DNA from: Streptomyces sp. NBC_00582
GTDB taxonomy: Bacteria; Actinomycetota; Actinomycetes; Streptomycetales; Streptomycetaceae
Direction of reading: 5' to 3'
Assembly: GCF_036345155.1 (NCBI RefSeq)
Contig: NZ_CP107773.1
Location: forward strand, 1-64,000
DNA length: 64,000 bases
Under the pieces are notes generated by a model. The model ran no database searches. It was not told where the DNA came from and saw only the letters and a program-made list of their open reading frames with translations. Shown one piece after another: positions 19,906 through 27,203 of the stretch (its first letter is position 1; every line of letters begins with the position of its first letter). The translations under genes were made by a program, and so were the position numbers.

Positions 19906-20931
19906 ATGAACCACCGCTACGTCCTACGCGTCCATGCCCACGCGGCCCCGCACCCCGACCCGGCGCTCTACCCCCAGCTCCTCGAACTCCTCGAGAACAT
20001 CACCCCCACCGTCCAGGCCCTGGAACCGGACTCCGCCGACCTCGAGATCGGCAGCGCCCTGCGCTTCTTCGACCGCACCCCGCACGGGCTCGCCCAACTC
20101 GTACGCCTGCGGGCCCTTGCTCTGCTCGGCCTGAACCTGACCATCGGCGGGGGCCGCTCACGCATGATCGCCGCCATGGCCACCGATGCCACCGCCCCCG
20201 GCGGCATCACCTGCATCGACACCACCGACCCCGCCGTCAGGGCCTTCCTCCGGCCCCGCCCTGTCGCCGCCCTGTACGGCGTCGGTGCCGCCACCGCGGC
20301 CACGCTCGGCCGCTACGGGATCACCACCATCGGCCAGCTCGCCGACACCCCACTCCTGACCACCCAGAAGATCCTCGGCACCGCCGCCGGCCGCCTCCTG
20401 CACGAACGCGCCCACGGGATCGACCAGCGTCCCGTCGTACGTCAGCAGCCCGAACGGTCCTGCTCCGCCGCCGTCGACTTCCCCCACGACGAGCTCGATC
20501 CCGACCGCCACCGCCAGGCCGTCCTCCACCTCGTCGAGCAGCTCGGCTTCCGGATGCGCGGCGAAAACCAGGTCTGCCGCCGCATCGCCCTGACCGTCCG
20601 CTACGCCGACCACACGAGCACCCACCGCGCTCGCACACTCCCCGAGGCCACCAACCACTCCATGCAGCTATGCCGCACCGCGTACGACCTCTACGCCGCA
20701 CTGGGCCTCCAACGGGCGCGAGTGCGCGGTCTCGCCCTCCGCGCCGAAGCCCTCGCACAGGCCGAAGGAGCCCACCACCAGCTCACCTTCGACCCCGCCG
20801 ACCACAAGGCCCGCCAACTCGAAGCCGCCGCCGACAAGGCACGCACCCGATTCGGCGCCGATGCCCTACGCCCCGCCGCCCTCGCCCGGTCGGCACCCGC
20901 GCGACGCCGCGATGTCAGACCTCCCGCCTAG
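19906..20931 (+). CDS. Y-family polymerase-like protein lacking the first catalytic motif
   Basis: 341 aa, with the ATG 5 nt after the polymerase gene. It aligns with the Y-family from the middle of the palm: LEPDSADLEIG sits where SIDEAYLD is expected, and LTIGGGRSRMIAAMATDA matches the SIGIAxNKxxAKxAS region. HhH/thumb (ALYGVGAATAATLGRYGI) and little-finger regions follow. The N-terminal MDxFFASVE motif is absent and the SIDE-like site lacks the DE pair. It is therefore probably catalytically dead, like ImuB, and may serve as a clamp-binding partner for the upstream DnaE-like polymerase. Confidence 0.8.
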   Translation: MNHRYVLRVHAHAAPHPDPALYPQLLELLENITPTVQALEPDSADLEIGSALRFFDRTPHGLAQLVRLRALALLGLNLTIGGGRSRMIAAMATDATAPGGITCIDTTDPAVRAFLRPRPVAALYGVGAATAATLGRYGITTIGQLADTPLLTTQKILGTAAGRLLHERAHGIDQRPVVRQQPERSCSAAVDFPHDELDPDRHRQAVLHLVEQLGFRMRGENQVCRRIALTVRYADHTSTHRARTLPEATNHSMQLCRTAYDLYAALGLQRARVRGLALRAEALAQAEGAHHQLTFDPADHKARQLEAAADKARTRFGADALRPAALARSAPARRRDVRPPA

Positions 20932-20971
20932 GCTGACGAGACACCCATTCGACACCTGAGAGGCGGCAGCC

Positions 20972-21427
20972 ATGGGCCCTGAGCAGGTACAGGAGCTGTG
21001 TGCCGAGATCCTCGCCAAGGGCCCCGACATCACCTCCGCGACCGCGTGGACGGACGGCAGCCGCCGCCCCAGCGGGCTCCTGATCTCTTTCAGCAGCGGC
21101 GCCCGGCTCTGGATCGGGATCACCACCGCCAACGCCACAAGCGCCGAACCTGCCCAGACCACCTCGTCCGCACCGCCCCTTCCGCAGCTCTACGACGCGG
21201 CTGGGAAGATCACACCGCCGCGAGCCGAGCTGTACCTGGCTGCCGTCCTCATGAGTGCCCACGCCCCCGAAATCGCCAGCGCGTACGGCTACTCCGCCTC
21301 ACCGGGGCATCCCGGCGTGGGCCTCCACCTGACCGACGGAGGTCGGGCTTTCCTGCCGTTCGTCTTCACGGCCGCCCATGGGAAGAAGCCGGCCGCCCGT
21401 CCGTTCACCGTCGACGCCGCATTCTGA
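20972..21427 (+). CDS. Hypothetical protein, 151 aa
   Basis: ATG 20972 has GAGAGGCGG upstream. The sequence starts MGPEQVQELCAEIL and has a beta-rich middle (LISFSSGARLWIGITT) and a helical segment AELYLAAVLMS. It looks cytosolic. It lies 40 nt downstream of the Y-family gene and may be co-transcribed with it. No family is recognised. Confidence 0.55.
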   Translation: MGPEQVQELCAEILAKGPDITSATAWTDGSRRPSGLLISFSSGARLWIGITTANATSAEPAQTTSSAPPLPQLYDAAGKITPPRAELYLAAVLMSAHAPEIASAYGYSASPGHPGVGLHLTDGGRAFLPFVFTAAHGKKPAARPFTVDAAF

Positions 21428-21588
21428 CCTGCTCCGAGAGACAAGCCGTACTTTGCAAAGTGCGTCAGCGGCGGACGTGGCGTCACCGGGCGGCGTACTG
21501 AGCCGACCGCCAAGTCGTGTGCAGCTCACGGTTTGCTTTGCGCACGGCGTGGCCCTCGCACGCCAAAAAGCTCCCGCTCGGCCACACC

Positions 21589-21870
21589 ATGTTGCTCACC
21601 CACACGGAAATCGCGCGCGCCAGCGGCGGGCACGGAGGACTGTGGAAGGGCGAGGACTACGTCTACGTCATGTCGGTCACCGGCCGCAGCGCCGGCGAGC
21701 TCCTGCCTGTGGTGACGTATCAGTACCGAGACCACGAACATGAGATGCCCGAGGCTGCTTCGTACCCGGACGAGGACAAGCGGGGCGCTCGGATCTTCGC
21801 GTGGCTCCAAGGACGAGACGACCGCGAACTACGCCGCCGCGAGCACCGTCCAGGATCCGTAGCGGGCTGA
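21589..21870 (+). CDS. Hypothetical protein, 93 aa
   Basis: The frame from ATG 21589 shows good coding bias (MLLTHTEIARASGGHGG, then DYVYVMSV and LPVVTYQYRDHE) and a charged C-terminus rich in Asp/Glu/Arg. No close Shine-Dalgarno sequence is seen, so the start is uncertain. Its neighbours are small genes. No family is recognised. Confidence 0.45.
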   Translation: MLLTHTEIARASGGHGGLWKGEDYVYVMSVTGRSAGELLPVVTYQYRDHEHEMPEAASYPDEDKRGARIFAWLQGRDDRELRRREHRPGSVAG

Positions 21871-21913
21871 GCGGTGTCGACGGACCAGGAGTCAGCATGT
21901 CCGCTGGCCGGGC

Positions 21914-22117
21914 TCAGGCGCCAGTCTGGTTCCGAGTGGCGCCGCCCCGGCCTCGGAGGGTGACGCCGGTCTCCGTGAGGATGCGGTGGACGAAGCCGTA
22001 GCTGCGGCCGGCGTCTTCGGCCAGCGCCCGGATACTTGCTCCGCCTTCGTACTTCTTCTTCAAGTCGGCCGCGAGCCTGTCGCGCGCCTCGCCGGTGATC
22101 CGCGTTCCTTTGGCCAT
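21914..22117 (-). CDS. Small helix-turn-helix protein, 67 aa
   Basis: ATG 22117 is preceded by AAGGGGA. The body is a single HTH: KKKYEGGASIRALAEDAG, then RSYGFVHRIL as recognition helix. The basic tail includes RGRGGATR. This compact type is common in Streptomyces and is presumed to bind DNA as a nucleoid-like or regulatory factor. It lies in the same orientation as, and about 160 nt downstream of, the cold-shock gene, but a terminator separates them. Confidence 0.75.
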   Translation of the reverse strand: MAKGTRITGEARDRLAADLKKKYEGGASIRALAEDAGRSYGFVHRILTETGVTLRGRGGATRNQTGA

Positions 22118-22222
22118 GACACGTCCCCTTCGCCGTTCGAAGTACGGAGGGGTGATCATCGCGCATCGGCCTGGCGGCCGTCAGGCGATCCGTGCACCCG
22201 ATCAGGGAACGGAGCAAGACGG

Positions 22223-22266
22223 ACGACACCCACCCCGCGACGCTCATGGTGCGGGGTGGGTGTCGT
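22223..22266 (-). terminator. Terminator-like hairpin after the cold-shock gene
   Basis: The 16-bp perfect stem ACGACACCCACCCCGC (22223-22238) pairs with 22251-22266 across a 12-nt loop. It begins 13 nt beyond the cold-shock stop codon. Confidence 0.85.
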
Positions 22267-22278
22267 GTAGAGGCAGAC

Positions 22279-22482
22279 TCAGGCGGGGGTGATGTTCTCC
22301 GCCTGGGGGCCCTTCTGGCCCTGGGTGACGTCGAAGTTCACCTTCTGGCCTTCCTGGAGCTCACGGAAGCCGGAGCTGGCGATGTTGGAGTAGTGGGCGA
22401 AGACGTCGGGGCCGCCGCCATCCTGCTCGATGAAGCCGAAGCCCTTTTCCGAGTTGAACCACTTGACGGTTCCGCTGGCCAT
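22279..22482 (-). CDS. Cold-shock protein (CspA family)
   Basis: 67 aa, full length for the family. RNP1 (KGFGFI) and RNP2 (DVFAHYS) RNA-binding motifs are intact, and the start is [23 protein letters not shown] 22482 has GGAGG 6-7 nt upstream. A long leader of over 100 nt is likely, as in other csp genes. It binds single-stranded RNA/DNA and acts as an RNA chaperone. It is followed by a strong terminator, so it is monocistronic. Confidence 0.95.
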   Translation of the reverse strand: MASGTVKWFNSEKGFGFIEQDGGGPDVFAHYSNIASSGFRELQEGQKVNFDVTQGQKGPQAENITPA

Positions 22483-22674
22483 TTTTGCCCTCCAAGGGGA
22501 CTCGAAGTCGGTTCCCGCACCGTGCGAGAACCGGAGGTGATCGCCCTGGTCCTCAGAGACTTTGAACAGCAGAATCCCCCGTGCGCACGCTCCACGGGGG
22601 AGAACCGGTACTTCGGAACCATGACATCTGACCATGACGCTACACCGACAGTTCCGCCATCGGCGCGGTAACGC

Positions 22675-22799
22675 TCAGGTGAGATAAGTCGGTCGAGCTC
22701 CAGCCGGTAGTTCAACGGACGATCCTGCGCCCGGGTGCGGCGTTCGATGACGAAGGTCGACGGCTCGGTGCAGGTGGTGATCTGGCGGAAGACCGGCAC
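22675..22799 (-). pseudogene. Possible truncated small gene
   Basis: GTG 22799 has an excellent GGGAGG site 4-5 nt upstream. The first 40 codons (FRQITTCTEPSTFVIERR, then DYR-like RLELDRLI) have good bias. The in-frame sequence then loses coding character and runs into the cold-shock gene. A stop near 22675 lies in a different frame. It is either a decayed gene or one affected by a base error. Confidence 0.25.
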
Positions 22800-22943
22800 G
22801 GCGCCTCCCCTTCCCGTTGCGGGTGAGGGTCTGATGATGGCTGCCGCCGAGTCGGGGAACAGTCCGCCGTTGGATGGTGTGACGGGTGACGCCGCTCCCA
22901 CTTCTAGACAGGGTCTTTTTTGTTCGAGGGACACTGAAGATAG

Positions 22944-22972
22944 TTGCTTAATTGATTTTATCGCCGTATAGT
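22944..22972 (+). promoter_or_regulatory. Repeated promoter copy 1
   Basis: -35 TTGCTT (22944-22949), 17-bp spacer starting AATTGATTTTA, -10 TATAGT (22967-22972). It drives the tRNA-like RNA and following genes. A palindrome CTCCCATGGGAG starts 8 nt after the -10. Confidence 0.85.
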
Positions 22973-22996
22973 TGGGTCATCTCCCATGGGAGACAG

Positions 22997-23183
22997 GCTC
23001 CTGTAGCTCAGAAGGAAGAGCGGCCGTAAAACGGAACGGCGACATGGTGGGACGGTTGCGGATGCACCGGGTCCGGGCCCTGGCAAGCCAAAAGCCCCAG
23101 GGTTGGGGAACCTCAGCCCCCGGCAGGGAAGCGCGTTTCCCAAGCCCACCTACCCGGCGCGGGTTCGAGTCCCGCCAGGAGCA
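22997..23183 (+). tRNA. tRNA-like RNA with a roughly 120-nt insertion after the anticodon arm
   Basis: The acceptor stem GCTCCTG (22997-23003) pairs with CAGGAGC (23176-23182), and the discriminator is A. The D stem GCTC/GAGC (23006-23009/23018-23021) and the T arm with TTCGAGT loop (stem 23159-23163/23171-23175) are intact. A five-pair anticodon-like stem (23023-23027/23036-23040) has an 8-nt loop without the U33 expected of a tRNA. The stretch 23041-23158, where about 5 nt would be normal, forms further hairpins (for example 23078-23083 with 23097-23102). It starts about 17 nt after the predicted transcription start of promoter copy 1. It could be a tRNA mimic, an interrupted tRNA or a decayed one. 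Confidence 0.6.
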
Positions 23184-23223
23184 CCCATTTTCACCGACCA
23201 CCCACTTCCCGCCGGAGTCACTC

Positions 23224-23319
23224 ATGAGCACTTCTCGGCGCACTATCCGCATGCCGTCCCGCGTCGCCCGACTGCCTCGCAACAGAGCCGGACTGCCGGT
23301 GCCCGGCAACATCGTCTGA
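23224..23319 (+). CDS. Very small basic protein, 31 aa
   Basis: ATG 23224 has GGAG 6 nt upstream. The product is very basic (nine arginines) and starts MSTSRRTIRMPSRVARLP. It is the first reading frame after the tRNA-like RNA. It could be a nucleic-acid-binding peptide or a leader peptide. No family is recognised. Confidence 0.4.
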   Translation: MSTSRRTIRMPSRVARLPRNRAGLPVPGNIV

Positions 23320-23446
23320 TGCCCGGCAGACGATGACGGCTCGATCCTCGTAACCAACAGCGATGAGCCACGTCACTTGCCAGTGCACGCCTGGGCGCGG
23401 AACCCCTGCATTCGCGGAGTACTGCCCGGTCAGGCAGAGACAGTTC

Positions 23447-23824
23447 ATGACCCAGCGGCGTTGCGGCCTGTGCACGCAGGACATCGCAGCCACGGAGCAG
23501 TTGGCGTTCATTGGCAAGGCGGACGCCCAGTACTACCTGGAACCGCCGCTCCATCCTTCCTGTGCGGCCTACGCTCTGCAGGTGTGCCCGCGTCTGCACG
23601 CGGCCGGCGAGCAGGACCGGCCTGGCTGGCCGAGCGCCTGTCGCGACCACCCCGGGGGGCGCCCTCCGCGTGAGCTTTCGTCTCCACGCGCGAGACCTCC
23701 GCAACCGATTCCGCCCCGTAACCGGGGCTCACTTCCACCGAACCGGAGCGAGCATGCTCGCCGAGCACATCAAGTTCACCCGCAAGAACCCGATCACCGG
23801 CCGCAGCCGCCGGGGGCAGCGTGA
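23447..23824 (+). CDS. Cys/His protein with Streptomyces-plasmid zinc-site pattern
   Basis: The N-terminal half has the pattern CGLCTQDI, then FIGKADAQYYLEPPLHPSCA and LQVCP, a probable zinc site seen in small proteins of Streptomyces plasmids and phages. ATG 23447 is preferred; ATG 23363 would add a poorly biased leader. After about residue 55 the sequence becomes Pro/Arg-rich and the last 70 nt overlap the next gene, so the true end may be earlier if the GGGGGG run near 23654 hides a frameshift. Confidence 0.5.
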   Translation: MTQRRCGLCTQDIAATEQLAFIGKADAQYYLEPPLHPSCAAYALQVCPRLHAAGEQDRPGWPSACRDHPGGRPPRELSSPRARPPQPIPPRNRGSLPPNRSEHARRAHQVHPQEPDHRPQPPGAA

Positions 23825-24419
23825 CATTCAATACGCAGCCGTGGACGAGGTCGTTCTCCGGGTCACCCACCTCCACAGCGGTCCTCAGCCGGTCCGCATC
23901 GAGTTCGCCGACGAGCACCTGTCCGCCGCGGGTCTGCAGGAATGGAATCACAGCTGGTACCGGCACACCCACGGCACCGACTCCGTCGACACGGCCCGTA
24001 CCTGGATGGCTGAGTACTTCCGCTCCCAGGAGTCGGCCGAGCTGCTGGCCCACTACGAACAGGCCGTCGAAACCTGGCAGATGCTCGACGTGGACCCTGC
24101 CAAGGTGTCCGCTCCGTACCGCGTCGTCGAACTGCATCACGGCCACTACCTCGCCGTCGCCAACAACCCGCGCCCGCTGCTCTGGCTACACAGCAACCTG
24201 GCGTGGGAGGACGGCACTCCGAGGGTGGGCGGCACCCCGATCCTGGCCGAGGCCAACCGCCACTCGCCCAGCCTCGACGGCGCTGACTACACCGGCTGGA
24301 TCGTCTCCAGTGATGGCGGCCGGAGCTATTCCGACCCCATCTCGCGCAAGGCCGACGCCCTTGCGTACCTCCGCGTCATCGCTGACCAGAACGTGCCCGC
24401 CGCCGAGGACAACCGGTAG
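23754..24419 (+). CDS. Hypothetical protein, 221 aa
   Basis: ATG 23754 has GGAG upstream. The protein starts MLAEHIKFTRKNPITG, a typical small-protein start, and has several aromatic strands (EWNHSWYRHTHG, WLHSNLAWEDG). A C-terminal helix follows SDGGRSYSDPIS. It is soluble. It belongs to the operon of promoter copy 1. I do not recognise the family. Confidence 0.65.
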   Translation: MLAEHIKFTRKNPITGRSRRGQRDIQYAAVDEVVLRVTHLHSGPQPVRIEFADEHLSAAGLQEWNHSWYRHTHGTDSVDTARTWMAEYFRSQESAELLAHYEQAVETWQMLDVDPAKVSAPYRVVELHHGHYLAVANNPRPLLWLHSNLAWEDGTPRVGGTPILAEANRHSPSLDGADYTGWIVSSDGGRSYSDPISRKADALAYLRVIADQNVPAAEDNR

Positions 24420-24567
24420 CCGCCGCTCCAGGGGCCTTCAGCGATTCGGGCGCAGTTTCGATCAAGCCTTCCTTCAGGAGGTCTTTCCACTCGACGCCCG
24501 AGCCTGGTACCGGATGCGGCATTCTGGCCCCTGGAAGACGAGCCCCGGGCGGAATGGGCGCTCAGGC

Positions 24568-24774
24568 GTGACGAACGCCGCGCCCGAGCCACGGGCCGGC
24601 TACGGGCTGTGTCCCAAGGACGGACACCGCTACACGCATGACGAGGTCCCGGTCTGCGTTCACCCGGACCGGGTGGGCCTGGCTCCGGATATGACGACTC
24701 CGCCCCACGTGCCGGATCCTCCGGCGCTGCCCCCGGCGACCCGGCACCGGTGGTGGCGCCGGAAGGGGACATGA
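24568..24774 (+). CDS. Small protein with Cys/His pairs, 68 aa
   Basis: From GTG 24568 the product contains LCPKDGHRYTHDEVPVCVH, a spacing (C-x5-H-x9-C-x-H) that could bind zinc, then a Pro-rich linker and a basic WWRRKGT end. No clear ribosome binding site is seen. It lies at the end of the first repeated-promoter operon. Confidence 0.4.
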   Translation: MTNAAPEPRAGYGLCPKDGHRYTHDEVPVCVHPDRVGLAPDMTTPPHVPDPPALPPATRHRWWRRKGT

Positions 24775-24797
24775 GATGGGGTGAGGCCTACGCCGGC

Positions 24798-24998
24798 TCA
24801 GCCGAAAGCGGAGAAGGAGCGCTCTCCCTGTTCCACGCTCTGCTGAGGTGCCGGCCGCAGGCCGCTCCAGTCCAGTGCCTGCCGCGCATGAAGCTGTGCT
24901 TGCTCGGCCGCGCTCCGAGTCTCGGCCAGGACGTCGCCGCGCTCCTTGACCAGACGGTCGTAGATCGGCGGATGCTCGGGTATCTCTCCAGCGTTCAT
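24798..24998 (-). CDS. Small helical protein, 66 aa
   Basis: ATG 24998 is preceded by AGGGGC. The sequence is charged and helical (IYDRLVKERGDVLAETR, then AEQAQLHARQAL), with good codon bias. It runs against the surrounding rightward operons. No family is recognised. Confidence 0.5.
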   Translation of the reverse strand: MNAGEIPEHPPIYDRLVKERGDVLAETRSAAEQAQLHARQALDWSGLRPAPQQSVEQGERSFSAFG

Positions 24999-25032
24999 AG
25001 CCCCTGATCTTGCCCGTTCACCGATGATCTGT

Positions 25033-25054
25033 CAGGCCCGCCGCAGCGGGCCTG
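25033..25054. terminator. Terminator-like hairpin
   Basis: CAGGCCCGC (25033-25041) pairs perfectly with GCGGGCCTG (25046-25054) across a 4-nt loop. It insulates promoter copy 2 from upstream transcription. Confidence 0.7.
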
Positions 25055-25167
25055 CACGGACCAGGTGGTTGTCGGAACGGCGAGGAGATGGTCACCGCGA
25101 TCGGTCAGCGAGCCGATCCCCACACGGTCGCCCGGCAGGACGAGGTCACACACCCTTCGTCATGAAG

Positions 25168-25196
25168 TTGCGTAAATGGATTTATGGCAGTAGAGT
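25168..25196 (+). promoter_or_regulatory. Repeated promoter copy 2
   Basis: -35 TTGCGT (25168-25173), 17-bp spacer starting AAATGGATTTA, -10 TAGAGT (25191-25196). It lies 70 nt upstream of the HU gene. A GGCG-TG-CGCC hairpin is at 25215-25224. Confidence 0.9.
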
Positions 25197-25265
25197 TAGA
25201 GGCATCGGAGGGAGGGCGTGCGCCACTTCTCCGAAAGCAGACGCTCCACACCCAAGAGGCCCACC

Positions 25266-25607
25266 TTGAACAAGCAGCAGTTGATCGACGAGATCGCAGC
25301 CAATGGCGGCATCTCCAAGCCGGAGGCCGCCGCGGCCCTGGACGTCGTGCTGGACACCCTGATCCGACGCGTCGTCAGCGGAGACGCCGTCTCCGTCACC
25401 GGATTCGGCACCCTCCAGGCCGTCACCACCCCCGCTCACCGGGCACGCAACCCCCAGACCGGCAACACGGTCCTGGTCCCCGCGCGCAAGAAGGTGAAGT
25501 TCAGCCCAGGCGCAGCATTCACCGAGATGGTGCGCGGCGACCGCGCAGTCCCCCCGGCGGGCCAGAGTTCCGCGCGCAAGCGGCCTCGCGTGACCCTCGC
25601 CGCCTGA
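25266..25607 (+). CDS. HU-family DNA-binding protein with a basic tail
   Basis: 113 aa. The N-terminal 85 residues are HU: starting MNKQQLIDEIAANGGISKPE and carrying the arm motif ARNPQTGNTVLVPARK. A short extension ending ARKRPRVTLAA follows. TTG 25266 is chosen because HU starts there and GAGG lies upstream. HU bends and compacts DNA as a dimer. The gene stands alone between its promoter and a terminator. A second, different HU gene lies at 55741-56022. Confidence 0.95.
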   Translation: MNKQQLIDEIAANGGISKPEAAAALDVVLDTLIRRVVSGDAVSVTGFGTLQAVTTPAHRARNPQTGNTVLVPARKKVKFSPGAAFTEMVRGDRAVPPAGQSSARKRPRVTLAA

Positions 25608-25622
25608 ACCGGCCGGCAGTCT

Positions 25623-25649
25623 CGGGCGGGCCGTCCAGCGGCCCGCCCG
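25623..25649 (+). terminator. Terminator-like hairpin after the HU gene
   Basis: CGGGCGGGCCG (25623-25633) pairs with CGGCCCGCCCG (25639-25649) across 5 nt. It lies 16 nt beyond the HU stop and just before promoter copy 3. Confidence 0.85.
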
Positions 25650-25667
25650 GCCAGGCAACCTCTGAGG

Positions 25668-25696
25668 TTGCATAAATGGATTTACACACGCAGGTT
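25668..25696 (+). promoter_or_regulatory. Repeated promoter copy 3
   Basis: -35 TTGCAT (25668-25673), 17-bp spacer starting AAATGGATTTA, weak -10 CAGGTT (25691-25696). The -10 departs most from the consensus, so this copy may be weak. A GGCGG/CCGCC stem lies at 25704-25723. Confidence 0.75.
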
Positions 25697-25799
25697 GAGC
25701 ATTGGCGGGCGCCTCACTCCGCCGCTTGGGCTGACGCGCACCCGCATCCCCGCTCCCTACGGCATCTCCCGCTTCGCACCCGGACGGACCCCGCCCCGC

Positions 25800-26468
25800 A
25801 TGCCCGAAATCGATCTTTCCGATCGCTCCGATCCATCACCCCGAATCCGGATCGGGCGCGCCCGCTTCCGTGACGTCGACTCATTTGTTGACCTTCTGTC
25901 CCTGGTCAACCCAGGACACCCCGTGCCGCCCCTCGTTCAGACGGCCCTGGCGCTACGGCCGGGAAGGCTGACGCACGGGGACTGCCTGTGCCTGATCGCC
26001 CGAAGCGGTGACCGCGTCGTCGGCGCACTCATGGCCAGCCCGCCGCGCTGGACTGACACTCATCCACTGCGCCCGTCGCTGGTGCGCAGCGTGCTGTACA
26101 TCGGGGGCGTGGCGGTGGCGAGCGGCCACCGCGGCCACGGCATCGCGACCGCGCTGTTGAACATGGCGGAGCAGCATGGCCGCCACGCAGGGCTCCGTCT
26201 GTTGACTCTGGAACACCCGCCCGCGATGACCCCGTTCTACACACGGCTCGGCTACAGCGCGGGGCAGGAACGTCTCATCGTCGCGCTGCCCGGCCCTGCC
26301 TTGCAGGAGCGGAAGATGCCCGGCCACCTGAGCGCCGTCAAGCGTCTCGATCTTGGAGTCGGGTTCGCGACAGTCCCCGGGGCCCCGGCGGGCATCGTCA
26401 CCGATTTGCTCCCCGGCTGCTCATTGCCGCCATGCGCGCGCTACCGCAACGGACGCCTGGTCACCTGA
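25800..26468 (+). CDS. GNAT-family N-acetyltransferase
   Basis: 222 aa. The acetyl-CoA motif is visible as GGVAVASGHRGHGIATALL (Q/RxxGxG/A form), followed by LTLEHPPAMTPFYTRLGY, the usual C-terminal beta-bulge and F/Y-Y-x-R-L-G-Y motif. ATG 25800 lies 104 nt after promoter copy 3. A related GNAT (51876-52553) sits directly behind promoter copy 8; both share an opening RFRDxxxxD-F segment. The substrate is unknown. It is first in an operon with an unknown gene and an NAD+ DNA ligase. Confidence 0.9.
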   Translation: MPEIDLSDRSDPSPRIRIGRARFRDVDSFVDLLSLVNPGHPVPPLVQTALALRPGRLTHGDCLCLIARSGDRVVGALMASPPRWTDTHPLRPSLVRSVLYIGGVAVASGHRGHGIATALLNMAEQHGRHAGLRLLTLEHPPAMTPFYTRLGYSAGQERLIVALPGPALQERKMPGHLSAVKRLDLGVGFATVPGAPAGIVTDLLPGCSLPPCARYRNGRLVT

Positions 26469-26562
26469 AACCCGGCCGTCGGCACTGAACCTCAGCGGTG
26501 GCCCGCAGGCGGGCGTCCTCCGCCCTTCTCACCACACCCCGCTCTTTCTGAGGAACCTCTCC

Positions 26563-27087
26563 TTGACCACCACTCCCGCGCAGCACGCTGCTGTGGTCGC
26601 CGACGCTCTCGCGGCCGTCGTCCGGCACCGGACCAAGCCCGGCCCGGCTCGTAACGCTCTGGAACACATCACGGATCTGCTCGACATCGCAGTCCTGGCC
26701 TTCGTCGACAGCGAACAGTTCGCCGACCCGGCGAGCACTGCGGCCACCGACGTGCCGGTCGATGCTGCTCTCGCTCTCCAGGACGCCGAGACACTCGCCG
26801 CCGACAACCCTGAAACCGGCCTGCCTCGCGGATTCACCGCAGTGGTCCTGGCCCCCGTCACCGGCCGCGCTCCTGAGCTACCCGCACCAGTAGACCCGGC
26901 CCCCGCCCAGCTCGCGCAGCAGCAGACCACGCTGCGCAGCCGCCTCGCCCTCGTGGAGGAATGGCTGCTCGACACGGAACACCCCGAGGCGACAGCGGAC
27001 TACGTCGCCACGTCCCTGACCCTCCGTACCAAGCTGGCCCACCTGGCCACCGCCGTTGCCAACAGGTGTCCCGCAGCCCAGCGCTGA
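26563..27087 (+). CDS. Hypothetical helical protein, 174 aa
   Basis: TTG 26563 with GAGG 9 nt upstream gives MTTTPAQHAAVVADALAAVV. The protein is Ala-rich and almost all helical, with a probable coiled segment (QLAQQQTTLRSRLALVEEWL). It lies between the GNAT and ligase genes in the same operon. No family is recognised. Confidence 0.65.
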   Translation: MTTTPAQHAAVVADALAAVVRHRTKPGPARNALEHITDLLDIAVLAFVDSEQFADPASTAATDVPVDAALALQDAETLAADNPETGLPRGFTAVVLAPVTGRAPELPAPVDPAPAQLAQQQTTLRSRLALVEEWLLDTEHPEATADYVATSLTLRTKLAHLATAVANRCPAAQR

Positions 27088-27203
27088 TCCCCCTCACGCC
27101 GACCTTCGGGCAGCCCGTCAGCCGACGGTCCTCCCGCTCCTCCGGCAGCGCTGCTCCAGCGCTGCCGGCCCATTGTCAGACCCCTGCGAAAGGATTCACA
27201 CCC

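Noticed and set aside
22997..23183. Group I intron in the tRNA-like gene
   Set aside because: The extra segment is only about 120 nt, far smaller than known group I introns, and it lies after the anticodon arm rather than in the anticodon loop.
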